Below, piece after piece: positions 6,295 to 14,227 of a DNA stretch of 27,333 bases; position 1 is the stretch's first letter, and every line of letters starts with the position of its first letter. The notes under the pieces are model-generated. The model was not told where the DNA came from. It worked only from the letters and a program-made list of their open reading frames with translations, and ran no database searches. This stretch comes from DATMNI01 sp035570275 (lineage in GTDB: Bacteria > Acidobacteriota > Terriglobia > Bryobacterales > Bryobacteraceae): the NCBI GenBank assembly GCA_035570275.1, contig DATMNI010000419.1, positions 1-27,333 on the forward strand, given 5' to 3'. Position numbers and translations under genes: made by a program.

Positions 6295-8730
6295 CTACCG
6301 GTTGCGCAGCGCGATCATCGGGTCCACGCGCGTGGCACGGCGCGCGGGCAGGTAACTGGCCAGCATTGCCACCGCCGCGAACAACACGGCGCCAATCGTA
6401 AATGTTACCGGGTCGGTGACGCTCACGCGATAGAGCAGACTGCCGAGCAGCCGCGTCAGAGCCAGCGACGCCGCCAGGCCGATGGCAATTCCACTCAGCG
6501 CCAACAGCAAGCCGTGGCGCAGCACCAGGCGCATGATGTCGGCGGGCTCCGCGCCTAGCGCGATGCGAATCCCTATCTCCTGCGTGCGCTCGGCTACCGA
6601 GTAGGCAATCACTCCATAGATGCCGACCACCGCCAGCAGCAGCGCGGCGACGGACAAGGTTCCCAGCAGGAAGGCGGTGAAGCGCGGCTGGGCGGCGCCC
6701 GATTCCAGCAATTCGTCGAGGGTCCGGATCGCGGTTACCGGCTGATCGCGGTCCAGCGCCAGCAGGCGCGCCAGCACCGCCGAAACGTAGGCGTGCGGAT
6801 CGCCGGCGGTGCGCACGATCAGGTTGATGTTGGCCCAGGGCCTCTGGGCGAACGGCACGAAAATCTCCGCCGCCACATCGGAAGCCACGCCCACGTTGCG
6901 GATATCGCCCAACACCCCGACCACTTCGAGGGGCATTGGGATGCGGCCCAGCAGCACGTGCTTGCCAATGGGGTTTTCGTTGGGCCAGTAGCGCCGCGCC
7001 GTGGTCTGGTTCACCATCGCGACCAGCGGCCGGCCGGCGTCATCGCGTTCCGTGAACTCGCGCCCGGCAAGCACTGGGATATGCAGGGTGGCCGCGTAGC
7101 CGGGTCCGGACATCTGGATGTTGAACAGGGGCCTTTGCGACAAGGGCAACTGCGGCTGGCCCTCGGGCAGGGCCGGAGACAGCCGGGTGGTGGTGGCGGG
7201 AAGCGCCGATGAGGCCGCGGCCGACAGCACACCGGGCACGGCGCGCACCTGCCGCACCAGTTCGTCGCAGAATGCCGCCATCTGCGCGCCCTTGGCGTAG
7301 CGCGCAGGCGGCAGCGCGACATTCATGGATAGCACGTGGTGCGGATCGAAGCCCGGATGGGCGCCGCGCAACTGCACGAAATTGCGCATCAGCAGCCCGG
7401 CGCCGATCACCAGCACCATGGAGAGCGCCACCTGCGAGACCACCAGCAGGTTGCGCAGCCGGTTGCGCCGGTGGCCCGCGGTAGCGGTCCGGCCTTCCGA
7501 GCGCAGCACCGAGTTCAGATCGGCCCGCGAGATCTGCCACGCGGGAACCAGGCCAAAGACGACGCCGGCGAACACCGAGACCACAGCCGTGAAGGCCAGC
7601 ACGTAACCATCGACCCGAATTTCCGACGCCCGCGGCAGGCTGCTCTCCGCTATGCGGGCCAGCGCCCGCGTACCCCAGGCGCTCAGCACCGCGCCCAAGA
7701 CTCCGCCCAGCATGGCCAGCATGAGGCTTTCGGTCAGAAGTTGGCGGATGAGAGCCCCACGGCTGGCGCCGACGGCCGTGCGCACCGCGATCTCCCGGCG
7801 GCGTCCGAGCGCGCGCGAGAGCAGCAGGCTGGCGACATTGGCGCAGGCAATCAGCAGCACCAGCGATACGGCGCCGAACAGAATCAGGACGGCGAGACGG
7901 ACGCCGGCCACCATCTCATCGCGCAGATTGCCCACTCGTACGGTCAAGCTGGGGTCGGCATCGGGAAGCTTGGGATACTCCTGGCGGTACTGCGCCGCCA
8001 GCGCGTCCATTTCAGACTGCGCGCCCAAAATCCCAGTGCCGGGCCGGAGACGGGCGAGGTAATTCAGGAACCCGCTGCCGCCGCGGGCCTGCTCCGGAGT
8101 GATCAGGTTCAACTCGAATACGCGCGGCGCGAAGATATCCGTATTTTGCCCGAGGAGGGCAAAGCGGAAATCCGCGGGAAGAACGCCGATGATGGTGTAG
8201 TCTTTCGAATCGAGTGTGAGGGACTGGCCGACAACCGACGGATCGGCGGCAAACCGGCGCCGCCAAAATGGGTAGCTGACGATCACCACCGGGGCGCCGC
8301 CCGGCTTGTCTTCCTCGGCGCGGAACCCGCGCCCCAGCAGCGGCGGAACGCCCAGGATGTTGAAGAAGTCCCACGAGACCCGCGCCGCGCGAATCTGTTC
8401 CGGGTCGCCGCGGCCGGTCAGGTTGAAGACTTCGGCGCAGAACGCAGCCACGCCGGTGAACGTACGGCTGCGATCCTGTACCAGGGTGAACCTGGGGTAG
8501 GTCAGCGGTCCCCGCCTTTCGCCGTTCGCTTTCTTTTCCCCCGAGAGCAGCACCAGCCGGTCTGGCTGCGGATAGGGCAGGGGGCGCAGCAGCAGCGCGT
8601 TGGCCACACTGAAGATGGCGGTATTGGCGCCGATCCCGATGGCGAGCGTGAGCACCGCCACGGCCGCGAATGCGGGCGTCTGGGCGAACACCCTGGCGGC
8701 ATAGCGTACGTCCTGAGTGAGATTCATCAT
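6295..8730 (-). CDS. ADOP-type ABC permease (MacB/FtsX domains, no ATPase)
   Basis: The product is 811 aa. The N-terminus, DVRYAARVFAQTPAFAAVAV followed by LTLAIGIGANTAIF, contains membrane segment 1 and is the hallmark of the acidobacterial duplicated orphan permease family. A MacB-type periplasmic core, an FtsX permease domain (about 285-400), a second core and a second FtsX domain (about 690-805) follow. The C-terminus YLPARRATRVDPMIALRNR is typical. In MacB systems such domains pump out or pull substrates across the outer envelope with a separate ATPase. No ATPase is adjacent here, as is usual for this family. The stop of the glycosyltransferase gene lies 10 bp upstream of the start, so the two are probably co-transcribed. 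Confidence 0.93.
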   Translation of the reverse strand: MMNLTQDVRYAARVFAQTPAFAAVAVLTLAIGIGANTAIFSVANALLLRPLPYPQPDRLVLLSGEKKANGERRGPLTYPRFTLVQDRSRTFTGVAAFCAEVFNLTGRGDPEQIRAARVSWDFFNILGVPPLLGRGFRAEEDKPGGAPVVIVSYPFWRRRFAADPSVVGQSLTLDSKDYTIIGVLPADFRFALLGQNTDIFAPRVFELNLITPEQARGGSGFLNYLARLRPGTGILGAQSEMDALAAQYRQEYPKLPDADPSLTVRVGNLRDEMVAGVRLAVLILFGAVSLVLLIACANVASLLLSRALGRRREIAVRTAVGASRGALIRQLLTESLMLAMLGGVLGAVLSAWGTRALARIAESSLPRASEIRVDGYVLAFTAVVSVFAGVVFGLVPAWQISRADLNSVLRSEGRTATAGHRRNRLRNLLVVSQVALSMVLVIGAGLLMRNFVQLRGAHPGFDPHHVLSMNVALPPARYAKGAQMAAFCDELVRQVRAVPGVLSAAASSALPATTTRLSPALPEGQPQLPLSQRPLFNIQMSGPGYAATLHIPVLAGREFTERDDAGRPLVAMVNQTTARRYWPNENPIGKHVLLGRIPMPLEVVGVLGDIRNVGVASDVAAEIFVPFAQRPWANINLIVRTAGDPHAYVSAVLARLLALDRDQPVTAIRTLDELLESGAAQPRFTAFLLGTLSVAALLLAVVGIYGVIAYSVAERTQEIGIRIALGAEPADIMRLVLRHGLLLALSGIAIGLAASLALTRLLGSLLYRVSVTDPVTFTIGAVLFAAVAMLASYLPARRATRVDPMIALRNR

Positions 8731-8740
8731 GAGTTATCAG

Positions 8741-10384
8741 TCATCGGGGGAAATACCAAAGCCATGTGGTGCGGCCGATGCGCACCTGCGGTTGCCGGCC
8801 GTCGATCCATCCGGGGTGATTGAAGACCTTCCATTCGCTTAGGCTGACGGCGTTCCAGCCGGGCGAGGGATGGTCCCACTCGCCCGGCAGCATGCGCGGC
8901 AGTGGGGGGCCGCCCATGGTGACATAGGTAATGTTGTACGGGCGGAAGGTGACCTCGGAGACTCCGATCCGGGCGAAGTATTCGCCCAGGCGCTTCATAT
9001 CCTGTCCCCAGTCGAGATCGGAATCGCCCACGAAATCTTCGGGATGGTTGCCGGCGATCTCATTGGTGTAGGGCAGGTAGTCGGGGTGCTGCCACGCGCC
9101 CGAAGCCACGTGCCACATCAGCAGCGCGAGCATGGTGAACTGCACCGGCTGCCAACGGCGCGGCTTAACTTTGTCGGACGACTGGTGGTCGGACGGCTCC
9201 TGATCGGACGGCTGCTGCAACACACCCGCAACCGCCGCCCCGCAGACGATGGCGAAGCCCACGTAGACCGGCAAGACGTGCCGCACCCCGATGTTGATGC
9301 GGCTGGTCATGGCGAACAGCAGAATGCCCGCGGAGAACGCGACGGCCGTGGCGACGCCGGCGCGGCCGCGCACGCGCACCAGCCACGGCGCCCAAAGCAG
9401 CATCAGCAGCATGGCCAGCGGCGTCTTGACGGCCAGTGTCACCGGAAAGAAGTACCAGACGCCGGTGTGTCTGCGTTGCCCCAGCAGATAGGAGGCGTGG
9501 CCGTCTTGATTGTGCTTCCAGACCTCGGCCAGCCCATCGAAGAATTCCGGCGCCGGCAGCCTGGTATGCAGGTATTCGACGGGACCAAAGTGGAAGCTGT
9601 AGACGGCCCAGATGGTGAGCGACGCGACGCCGAGCGCTGCCGCGGCCGAAAGCCAGCGGCGGCGGATTTCCCTCCCAAATACCACCAGGCAGGCCGCGAT
9701 GCCGGGACCGGGCCGCGCACGATAGAGATGCCCGGCGTACATCAGGAACCACGCGGCGGCGAGGTACGGGATGGCCGACAGCTTCGCCGCCAACGCCAGA
9801 GCCACGGTGAGGCCAAGCACCACGGTGCGCCCCCAGCTTGGCTTTTCGGACCACAACAGGCCGGCATAGGCGGCCGCCGCCACCATGGCGGTGAGTGCCA
9901 TATCCGTGGTGATCAACCCGGCGTGGGCCAGGACCGGCGGAAGCGTAGTGAACAGCAGGGTGGCGATCACGGCCGCTAGTGGCCCCGCGCATCGCCTCCC
10001 CCACAGAAAGACCACCAGCGAAGCCACCCAAAAAAACGGCAGGATGCCGAGACGGCCCAGCGTCAGGATGCGCTGGTAGTGCTGCCCGCTTCCCAAAATG
10101 CGGAACGACTCAGTGTAGGGTATGGGCCCGTTGTGAAAGCGCTCGCCCGCCACCCACGGGCCGGCGGCGGCGAACACTCTGGCCAGTGGAGTGTGCGCGG
10201 CCTCATACGTGTACAGGCCGGTGCTGAGGTATTGCATGCCCGCGCCGAGGTGGTCGGGCTCATCCATGGTGTGGCTGAAGACGCTATAAGTGGAGGCGAT
10301 GCGGGCGGAGCCGATCAAAACAAGAACGACAGCCAGCACCGCGGGCCAACGGCCAGTTGGATTCGCGGTCGAGAGCGAGTACAA
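8741..10384 (-). CDS. GT39/PMT-like membrane glycosyltransferase
   Basis: The product is 547 aa with about ten or more membrane segments. After segment 1 comes the DE pair D41-E42 in HTMDEPDH, the acidic catalytic site of GT-C enzymes of the ArnT/PMT_2 type. Further family-like boxes are HTPLAR, LAHAGLITTDMAL, TGVWYFFPVTLAVKTPLAML and NIGVRHVLPVY. The C-terminal part is soluble with DLDWGQDMKRLGEY. These enzymes move a sugar from a polyprenyl phosphate to a protein, lipid or glycan on the outer face of the membrane. The acceptor is not evident. A three-unit PSD-rich linker lies between membrane parts. Confidence 0.83.
   Translation of the reverse strand: MYSLSTANPTGRWPAVLAVVLVLIGSARIASTYSVFSHTMDEPDHLGAGMQYLSTGLYTYEAAHTPLARVFAAAGPWVAGERFHNGPIPYTESFRILGSGQHYQRILTLGRLGILPFFWVASLVVFLWGRRCAGPLAAVIATLLFTTLPPVLAHAGLITTDMALTAMVAAAAYAGLLWSEKPSWGRTVVLGLTVALALAAKLSAIPYLAAAWFLMYAGHLYRARPGPGIAACLVVFGREIRRRWLSAAAALGVASLTIWAVYSFHFGPVEYLHTRLPAPEFFDGLAEVWKHNQDGHASYLLGQRRHTGVWYFFPVTLAVKTPLAMLLMLLWAPWLVRVRGRAGVATAVAFSAGILLFAMTSRINIGVRHVLPVYVGFAIVCGAAVAGVLQQPSDQEPSDHQSSDKVKPRRWQPVQFTMLALLMWHVASGAWQHPDYLPYTNEIAGNHPEDFVGDSDLDWGQDMKRLGEYFARIGVSEVTFRPYNITYVTMGGPPLPRMLPGEWDHPSPGWNAVSLSEWKVFNHPGWIDGRQPQVRIGRTTWLWYFPR
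9175..9219. repeat. 15-bp imperfect tandem repeat in the glycosyltransferase gene
   Basis: Three units (9175-9189, 9190-9204, 9205-9219) each begin CGGACG. They encode the hydrophilic stretch QPSDQEPSDHQSSD in a predicted loop. The period is five codons, so the frame is kept. Confidence 0.75.
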
Positions 10385-10730
10385 ACCCTAACTATACCGC
10401 GCGGCGTATGCCTCAGACCGGAAGGCTCTTCACCGCCGAGACGCGGATAGAGCGCAAGGGAGCCGAGATACTGGTATGCCGACGCTGCGAATTGTCTGCG
10501 GATTGATGGAGGTTACCCGCCGGACACAGGGGCGCATGGCGATATCCCACCTGTGTCTCTGCTGCCTGTCCTCTTTCTCCGCACCTCGGCGGGTGTGCGG
10601 TGAAAAGAAACTGGGGCATACGTGTTCGATGCCGGGTGTGGCTTTCCGGCCGGCCATGCAGGTAAACTTTCCATGGGGGGTTTGGCGGAATCAATGCATC
10701 CATGATTTCGCGCCCTGGGAGCGAACGTTA
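10385..10730. other. Divergent intergenic region with an imperfect inverted repeat
   Basis: This 346-bp stretch between two divergent genes holds no convincing ORF. The word TCTTCACCGCCGAGACGCGG at about 10427-10446 is partly complementary to CTCTTTCTCCGCACCTCGGC with GCGGTGAAAAGA at about 10570-10613, so it can form a large imperfect inverted repeat. A similar CGCAGAGCCGCCGAGCCGCG occurs at about 27101-27120. The promoters of both flanking genes must lie here, but none stands out. Confidence 0.4.
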
Positions 10731-10792
10731 ATGAAAAATCAACCCGCGAGCCAAAGCGCGACCCAGAGGGTCGCAGCCACTGAGGGGCGCGG
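10690..10792 (+). repeat. Direct repeat A covering the MmcQ start region
   Basis: The segment 10690-10748 matches 11181-11239 at about 86% with no gaps, and the match goes on to 10792/11267 with an 11-12-nt deletion in the second copy. It contains the ribosome-binding site GGGAG, the MmcQ ATG and a perfect hairpin GCGACCC-AGA-GGGTCGC (10758-10774). Confidence 0.8.
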
Positions 10793-11162
10793 ATACTCGC
10801 GGCAACTGGCGCGGCTGACGAAGATTTGCCTGGCGCTGCCAGAAACCACGCGCGAATGCCACGGGAGCCATGCCAGTTTCCATGTGGGCAAGAAGATCTT
10901 CGCCTATTTCCTGAACGATCATCACGGCGATGGGATGGTCGCGGTCACTTGCAAAGTCCTGCCCGGCGACAACAACGCTCTGGCCGCTCGCGATCCGGGA
11001 AGATTCTACCTGCCCGCCTATCTGGCTTCGAGAGGCTGGGTGGCGCTTCGCCTGGATCTAGGTAACGTCGATTGGGACGAAGCCGCCGAGTTGGCGGTCA
11101 CCAGTTACCGGCTGATCGCGCCCAAACGGCTCGCCGCAGCCGCCAAGAAGCCGCGCGCCTGA
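10731..11162 (+). CDS. MmcQ/YjbR family protein
   Basis: The product is 143 aa from the ATG at 10731, which has GGGAG nine bases upstream. The region from LARLTKICLALPETTRECHG to the end fits the MmcQ/YjbR fold: the VGKKIFAYF strand, the central MVAVTCK strand and the GWVALRLD...DWDEAAELAVTSYRLIAPKRL tail. The family has a double-wing fold and is often called DNA-binding, but its function is not settled. The first 25 or so residues (KNQPASQSATQRVAATEGRG) have no match in the family and are encoded by a repeat that recurs downstream. The upstream in-frame ATG at 10476 would add 85 residues of no protein-like character, so I reject it. Confidence 0.8.
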   Translation: MKNQPASQSATQRVAATEGRGYSRQLARLTKICLALPETTRECHGSHASFHVGKKIFAYFLNDHHGDGMVAVTCKVLPGDNNALAARDPGRFYLPAYLASRGWVALRLDLGNVDWDEAAELAVTSYRLIAPKRLAAAAKKPRA

Positions 11163-11180
11163 GGCGGGGGGAGTCGCGGC

Positions 11181-11267
11181 ATCAATGCACGGGTGATTTC
11201 GCGCCTTGGGAGCGTACGTGACTGAAAAATCAACCCGCGACCCAGAGGGTCGCGGCCACTGGCGCGG
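11181..11267 (+). repeat. Direct repeat B, second copy without the downstream gene
   Basis: This copy begins 19 bp after the MmcQ stop. It keeps the GGGAG-like site and the hairpin GCGACCC-AGA-GGGTCGC (11237-11253), but CTG replaces the ATG. A GTG-started 18-codon frame (VTEKSTRDPEGRGHWRGY) is open through it; I give it no function. Confidence 0.8.
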
Positions 11268-11270
11268 CTA

Positions 11271-11450
11271 CTAAGATGTCGAGTCTTCGCAGGCTTCCCA
11301 GATCGAAAGCAGCCGGTCCGTTTCCTCCCGGGTCATGAGGTTCACCGAGCACAACAGCCGGTTGGACTGATTGCGGACGCGAACTTTCTCGATCATCGAC
11401 ACGAAACTGATCCCGAACGCCATTAGCCAGAATGCGTAATATTGCGACAT
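11271..11450 (-). CDS. Possible 59-aa single-pass membrane protein
   Basis: The frame starts at the ATG at 11450 and ends at TAG 11271-11273. It begins MSQYYAFWLMAFGISFVSMI, a likely membrane segment, and continues with a charged tail that includes IEKVRVRNQSNRLL, LMTREETDRLLSIWEA and CEDSTS. An AGGGAAG stretch lies about 6-12 bases upstream. Third codon positions are clearly GC-rich, as in neighbouring genes. The overlapping 115-codon frame on the same strand (11577-11230) has GC-poor third positions and looks spurious. No family is recognised, so it could still be chance. Confidence 0.42.
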   Translation of the reverse strand: MSQYYAFWLMAFGISFVSMIEKVRVRNQSNRLLCSVNLMTREETDRLLSIWEACEDSTS

Positions 11451-11652
11451 TAGCTTCTTCCCTCGCCTGCTGGATTTTTCCTGCCACCATCAACCTATTG
11501 ATAGTCTGCCCTAACAAAGCGCGCGTGGATAGTGCCAGAGGTACGGGTAGCGCTAGATAGGTGCGGTAGATAGTCAATCTTCAGCGTAAGCGCTATGTAA
11601 ACTGGCGTATACCAAAGTTAGGTGATCCGTCATGCTGTTTCAAGATAACTCC
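11451..11652. other. Intergenic stretch, AT-richer, no gene recognised
   Basis: This stretch lies between the possible 59-aa gene and the ABC exporter stop. It is richer in A and T than its surroundings, so it may hold the promoter of the small gene. No clear -35/-10 pair or terminator with a T run was found. Confidence 0.35.
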
Positions 11653-13485
11653 CTACCGGTAGCCCGCCGCCTGCAGCTCGAACAACTCCGCGTAGTGGCC
11701 GCCCACCGCCAATAACTCGCGGTGAGTGCCTTGTTCCAGGATGCCGCCATCGGCCAGCACCAGAATGCGGTCGGCCATCCGCACGGTGGAGAAGCGGTGC
11801 GAGATCAGCACCGCCGTGCGCCCGCGGGTAAGCTCCGCGAAACGTTGGAAGACTTCGTATTCGGCGCGCGCATCCAGCGTGGCGGTCGGCTCATCCAGGA
11901 TCAACAACTGGGCGTCCCGCATGTACGCCCGGGCCAGGGCGAACTTCTGCCACTCGCCGCCGGAAAGATCCACGCCGCTGTCGAAGCGCTTCCCCAGCAT
12001 CTGGTCGTAGCCGTTGGCTAACCGGTCGATCACGGATTTGGCCAGACTCTTTTCCGCCGCCAGCGCGATCAGATCCGGGTGGTTCAAGGCTTCGATTTTG
12101 CCGAAGCCGATGTTCTCGCGCGCCAGCGCGTCATAGCGCATGTAGTCCTGGAAGATGACGCCGATCTCGTGGCGCAGATCGTCCACGTCGTACTCGCGCA
12201 GGTCCACGCCATCCAACAGGATTTGGCCTTCGGTGGGATCGTAAAGCCGCGCCAGCAGCTTGACCAGGGTGGTTTTGCCGGCGCCGTTTTGGCCGATGAG
12301 CGCCACCTTTTCGCCGGCATCCAAGCGGAAATTAATGTTGCGCACCACGAACCGCGGGGAGCCGGCGTACTGAAACGCGACGTTGCGGAACTCGAACCCC
12401 TGGCGGATGGGCCGCGGCGCCGGAATGGATCCCGGGAGCGTGCGAATGGTCGGCTGGATCTCGAAGAAATCGAACAGGTCCTTCAGAAACATGGCCTGTT
12501 CGGTGATGTCGTTGAAGCTGGAGAGAATCTTTTCGATGAAGGAGCGCGACCGCGAAAACGCTCCGGTGAGAAACGTGAAGGTGCCCAGCGAAATGGCGCC
12601 CGCCAGAGTTCTCATCAGCACCACGGCATAGGCGCCGTAGTATCCGCCCGTGGAAACCAGGTTCAGCGCCCAGCCGGCCAGGGCCCGGCGCATGGCGAGC
12701 GCCTTGTTCTCGGCGTCGATGGCTTCGGACACCGATTGGTACAGCTTGGTGAGATACTCGCCGAGACCGAATATCTTGACCTCCTTGGCAGACATCGCGC
12801 TGGCACCCAACAGACGCAAATAGTCCAACTGGCGGCGCTGCGGAGTTCGGCCGAAAAGGATGGAGTAGGCCAGCCGGCTGAAATGCGTTTCGCCGAGGAA
12901 CGAGGGAATCACAGCGGCCACCAGCAATACCATCAGCCACGGCGAAAAGACCAGCAAACCAGCCGAAAGCGAAACCAGGCTGAGCGTGTCCTGGCCCAGA
13001 ATCATCAGGGCGGCCAGCAGCGCCATGCGGCTGGTGGTCTGGCGGCGGGCGCGTTCCAGTTTGTCGTAGAAAACGGGGTCCTCGAAAGACGCCAGGTCGA
13101 GCGCGGTGGCGTGCTTCATCAAGCGCACGCTGATGCGGTTGGTGAAGCGGTCGCCCAGCAGGCTATCGCACAGACTGTTGGCGCGCCCCCGGAGATCGCT
13201 CAAGACGGCCAGCCCGAGTTCCAGCGCTACCAGCTTCCAAATCGCCGCCACGCTGCCGTTGTGCCGCGAAATCCAAGCCACCACGGCGTCCAGAATCAAC
13301 TTGGAAACCCACAGCATGGCGAGCGGCATGAGGGCGCCGATCAGACGGAAGAACATAGATGCCAGCACCAGCGGAGGGCTGGTCTCCCATACCATGCGCA
13401 AGAGAGGCCGGACGTAACGCAGCGCCGACCAACGTTCCCGCCAGCTTAATTCCTCGGGTGTGCGCCTGGGCGGATGCGGAGCCAT
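11653..13485 (-). CDS. ABC exporter half-transporter (fused membrane and ATPase domains)
   Basis: The product is 610 aa. A six-helix membrane domain (about 35-320) is followed by a nucleotide-binding domain (about 365-605). Walker A is GQNGAGKTT at 398-406, the Q loop is Q446 in FQDYMRYD, the signature is LSGGE at 508-512, Walker B is LLILDEP at 527-533 and the switch histidine is H563. It should act as a homodimer and export a lipid, peptide or drug from the cytoplasm. The substrate cannot be told. It stands alone on the minus strand, 240 bp from the YbaK gene, so it probably has its own promoter. Confidence 0.93.
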   Translation of the reverse strand: MAPHPPRRTPEELSWRERWSALRYVRPLLRMVWETSPPLVLASMFFRLIGALMPLAMLWVSKLILDAVVAWISRHNGSVAAIWKLVALELGLAVLSDLRGRANSLCDSLLGDRFTNRISVRLMKHATALDLASFEDPVFYDKLERARRQTTSRMALLAALMILGQDTLSLVSLSAGLLVFSPWLMVLLVAAVIPSFLGETHFSRLAYSILFGRTPQRRQLDYLRLLGASAMSAKEVKIFGLGEYLTKLYQSVSEAIDAENKALAMRRALAGWALNLVSTGGYYGAYAVVLMRTLAGAISLGTFTFLTGAFSRSRSFIEKILSSFNDITEQAMFLKDLFDFFEIQPTIRTLPGSIPAPRPIRQGFEFRNVAFQYAGSPRFVVRNINFRLDAGEKVALIGQNGAGKTTLVKLLARLYDPTEGQILLDGVDLREYDVDDLRHEIGVIFQDYMRYDALARENIGFGKIEALNHPDLIALAAEKSLAKSVIDRLANGYDQMLGKRFDSGVDLSGGEWQKFALARAYMRDAQLLILDEPTATLDARAEYEVFQRFAELTRGRTAVLISHRFSTVRMADRILVLADGGILEQGTHRELLAVGGHYAELFELQAAGYR

Positions 13486-13568
13486 AGGTTTAGTGTAGAG
13501 CGCGGCACGGGCGTCATGCCACGCGCGCGGGGGGTCGCGGGGGGTGGTCAGGTGGGTGGCAGGTACGG

Positions 13569-13657
13569 AAACCGGAACGATCGTGCCGGTGGCCGACCCG
13601 TAACTTACCTGGTTTCAACCCGGCTTATGTAACTTTCCGGCACGACCCTTCCGGTTT
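13569..13657. repeat. Intergenic inverted repeat with 21-bp arms
   Basis: The left arm 13569-13589 (AAACCGGAACGATCGTGCCG, then G) and the right arm 13637-13657 match at 19 of 21 positions and enclose a 47-nt loop. The loop contains two GTAAC words (13600-13604 and 13628-13632). It lies upstream of the ABC exporter start and downstream of the YbaK stop, and could be a small non-autonomous element, a terminator or a structured leader. Confidence 0.65.
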
Positions 13658-13725
13658 GCCCGATTGCTTCCAGCCGGGCTGCAACGGTTGCCACACCCTA
13701 CAGTGCATGCACGGCCCGTAAGTTC

Positions 13726-14214
13726 TCAAGAACGTGTACAAACGCTCGCGACGGCGCCGCCCGAGATCTCCGCAAGGCGGCGCGGGTCAAGACTGAACAC
13801 CGTGAACCCCGTCCCCGCCGCGGCCCAGACCTCTTCGAACTGGAGCAGGTCCTGGTCGATCCAGGTGGCGATTGGCGCCGGGAAGCCGACCGGTGGCACG
13901 CCGCCGATGGCGTAACCTGTCGCCTGGCGGACGAAATCGGGCGATGCTTTTTCCAAAGGCTCGCCGGCCAAGGCGGCCACGGCCTGCTCGCTCACGCGGT
14001 TCACTCCGCTGGCCACCACCAGGATCGGATTTCCAGTAACGGCGCCGCGGAACAGAATGGACTTGGCGATCTGGGCGACGGTGCACCCGATGGCGGCCGC
14101 GGCCTCCTTCGCCGTGCGCGTGCTGGCAGGCATCTGGACCACGCGGAAGGCGAGACCGGAGCGGTCCAGGGCCGCTTGAACACGCCGCGCGCTTTCGGGG
14201 AGTTGCGATGACAT
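13726..14214 (-). CDS. YbaK/EbsC-type aminoacyl-tRNA deacylase
   Basis: The product is 162 aa, the normal length for the stand-alone YbaK/ProX domain, which removes wrongly attached amino acids from tRNA in the cytoplasm. The family boxes are TAKEAAAAIGCTVAQIAKSI, with the conserved lysine K51, and the GYAIGGVPPVGFP loop at 100-112 followed by D120. Which amino acid and tRNA it acts on cannot be read from this. It lies 13 bp after the deacetylase-like gene on the same strand, so the two may be co-transcribed. Confidence 0.9.
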   Translation of the reverse strand: MSSQLPESARRVQAALDRSGLAFRVVQMPASTRTAKEAAAAIGCTVAQIAKSILFRGAVTGNPILVVASGVNRVSEQAVAALAGEPLEKASPDFVRQATGYAIGGVPPVGFPAPIATWIDQDLLQFEEVWAAAGTGFTVFSLDPRRLAEISGGAVASVCTRS

Positions 14215-14227
14215 AGTTTACCCGGAG

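Noticed and set aside
7336..8823. Long plus-strand frame of 495 codons opposite the ADOP permease
   Set aside because: It is the antisense shadow of a well-supported permease gene and has a charged, low-complexity composition.
10476..10730. N-terminal extension of the MmcQ frame by 85 codons
   Set aside because: The extension is cysteine- and arginine-rich without family match, while the ATG at 10731 has a good ribosome-binding site.
11230..11577. 115-codon minus-strand frame beginning MTIYRTYLALPVPLAL
   Set aside because: Its third codon positions are poor in G and C compared with neighbours, it has no family-like motif, and it overlaps a better-looking 59-codon frame.
12079..13449. Plus-strand frame of 456 codons opposite the ABC exporter
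   Set aside because: It is an antisense shadow of the exporter, whose ATPase motifs are complete.
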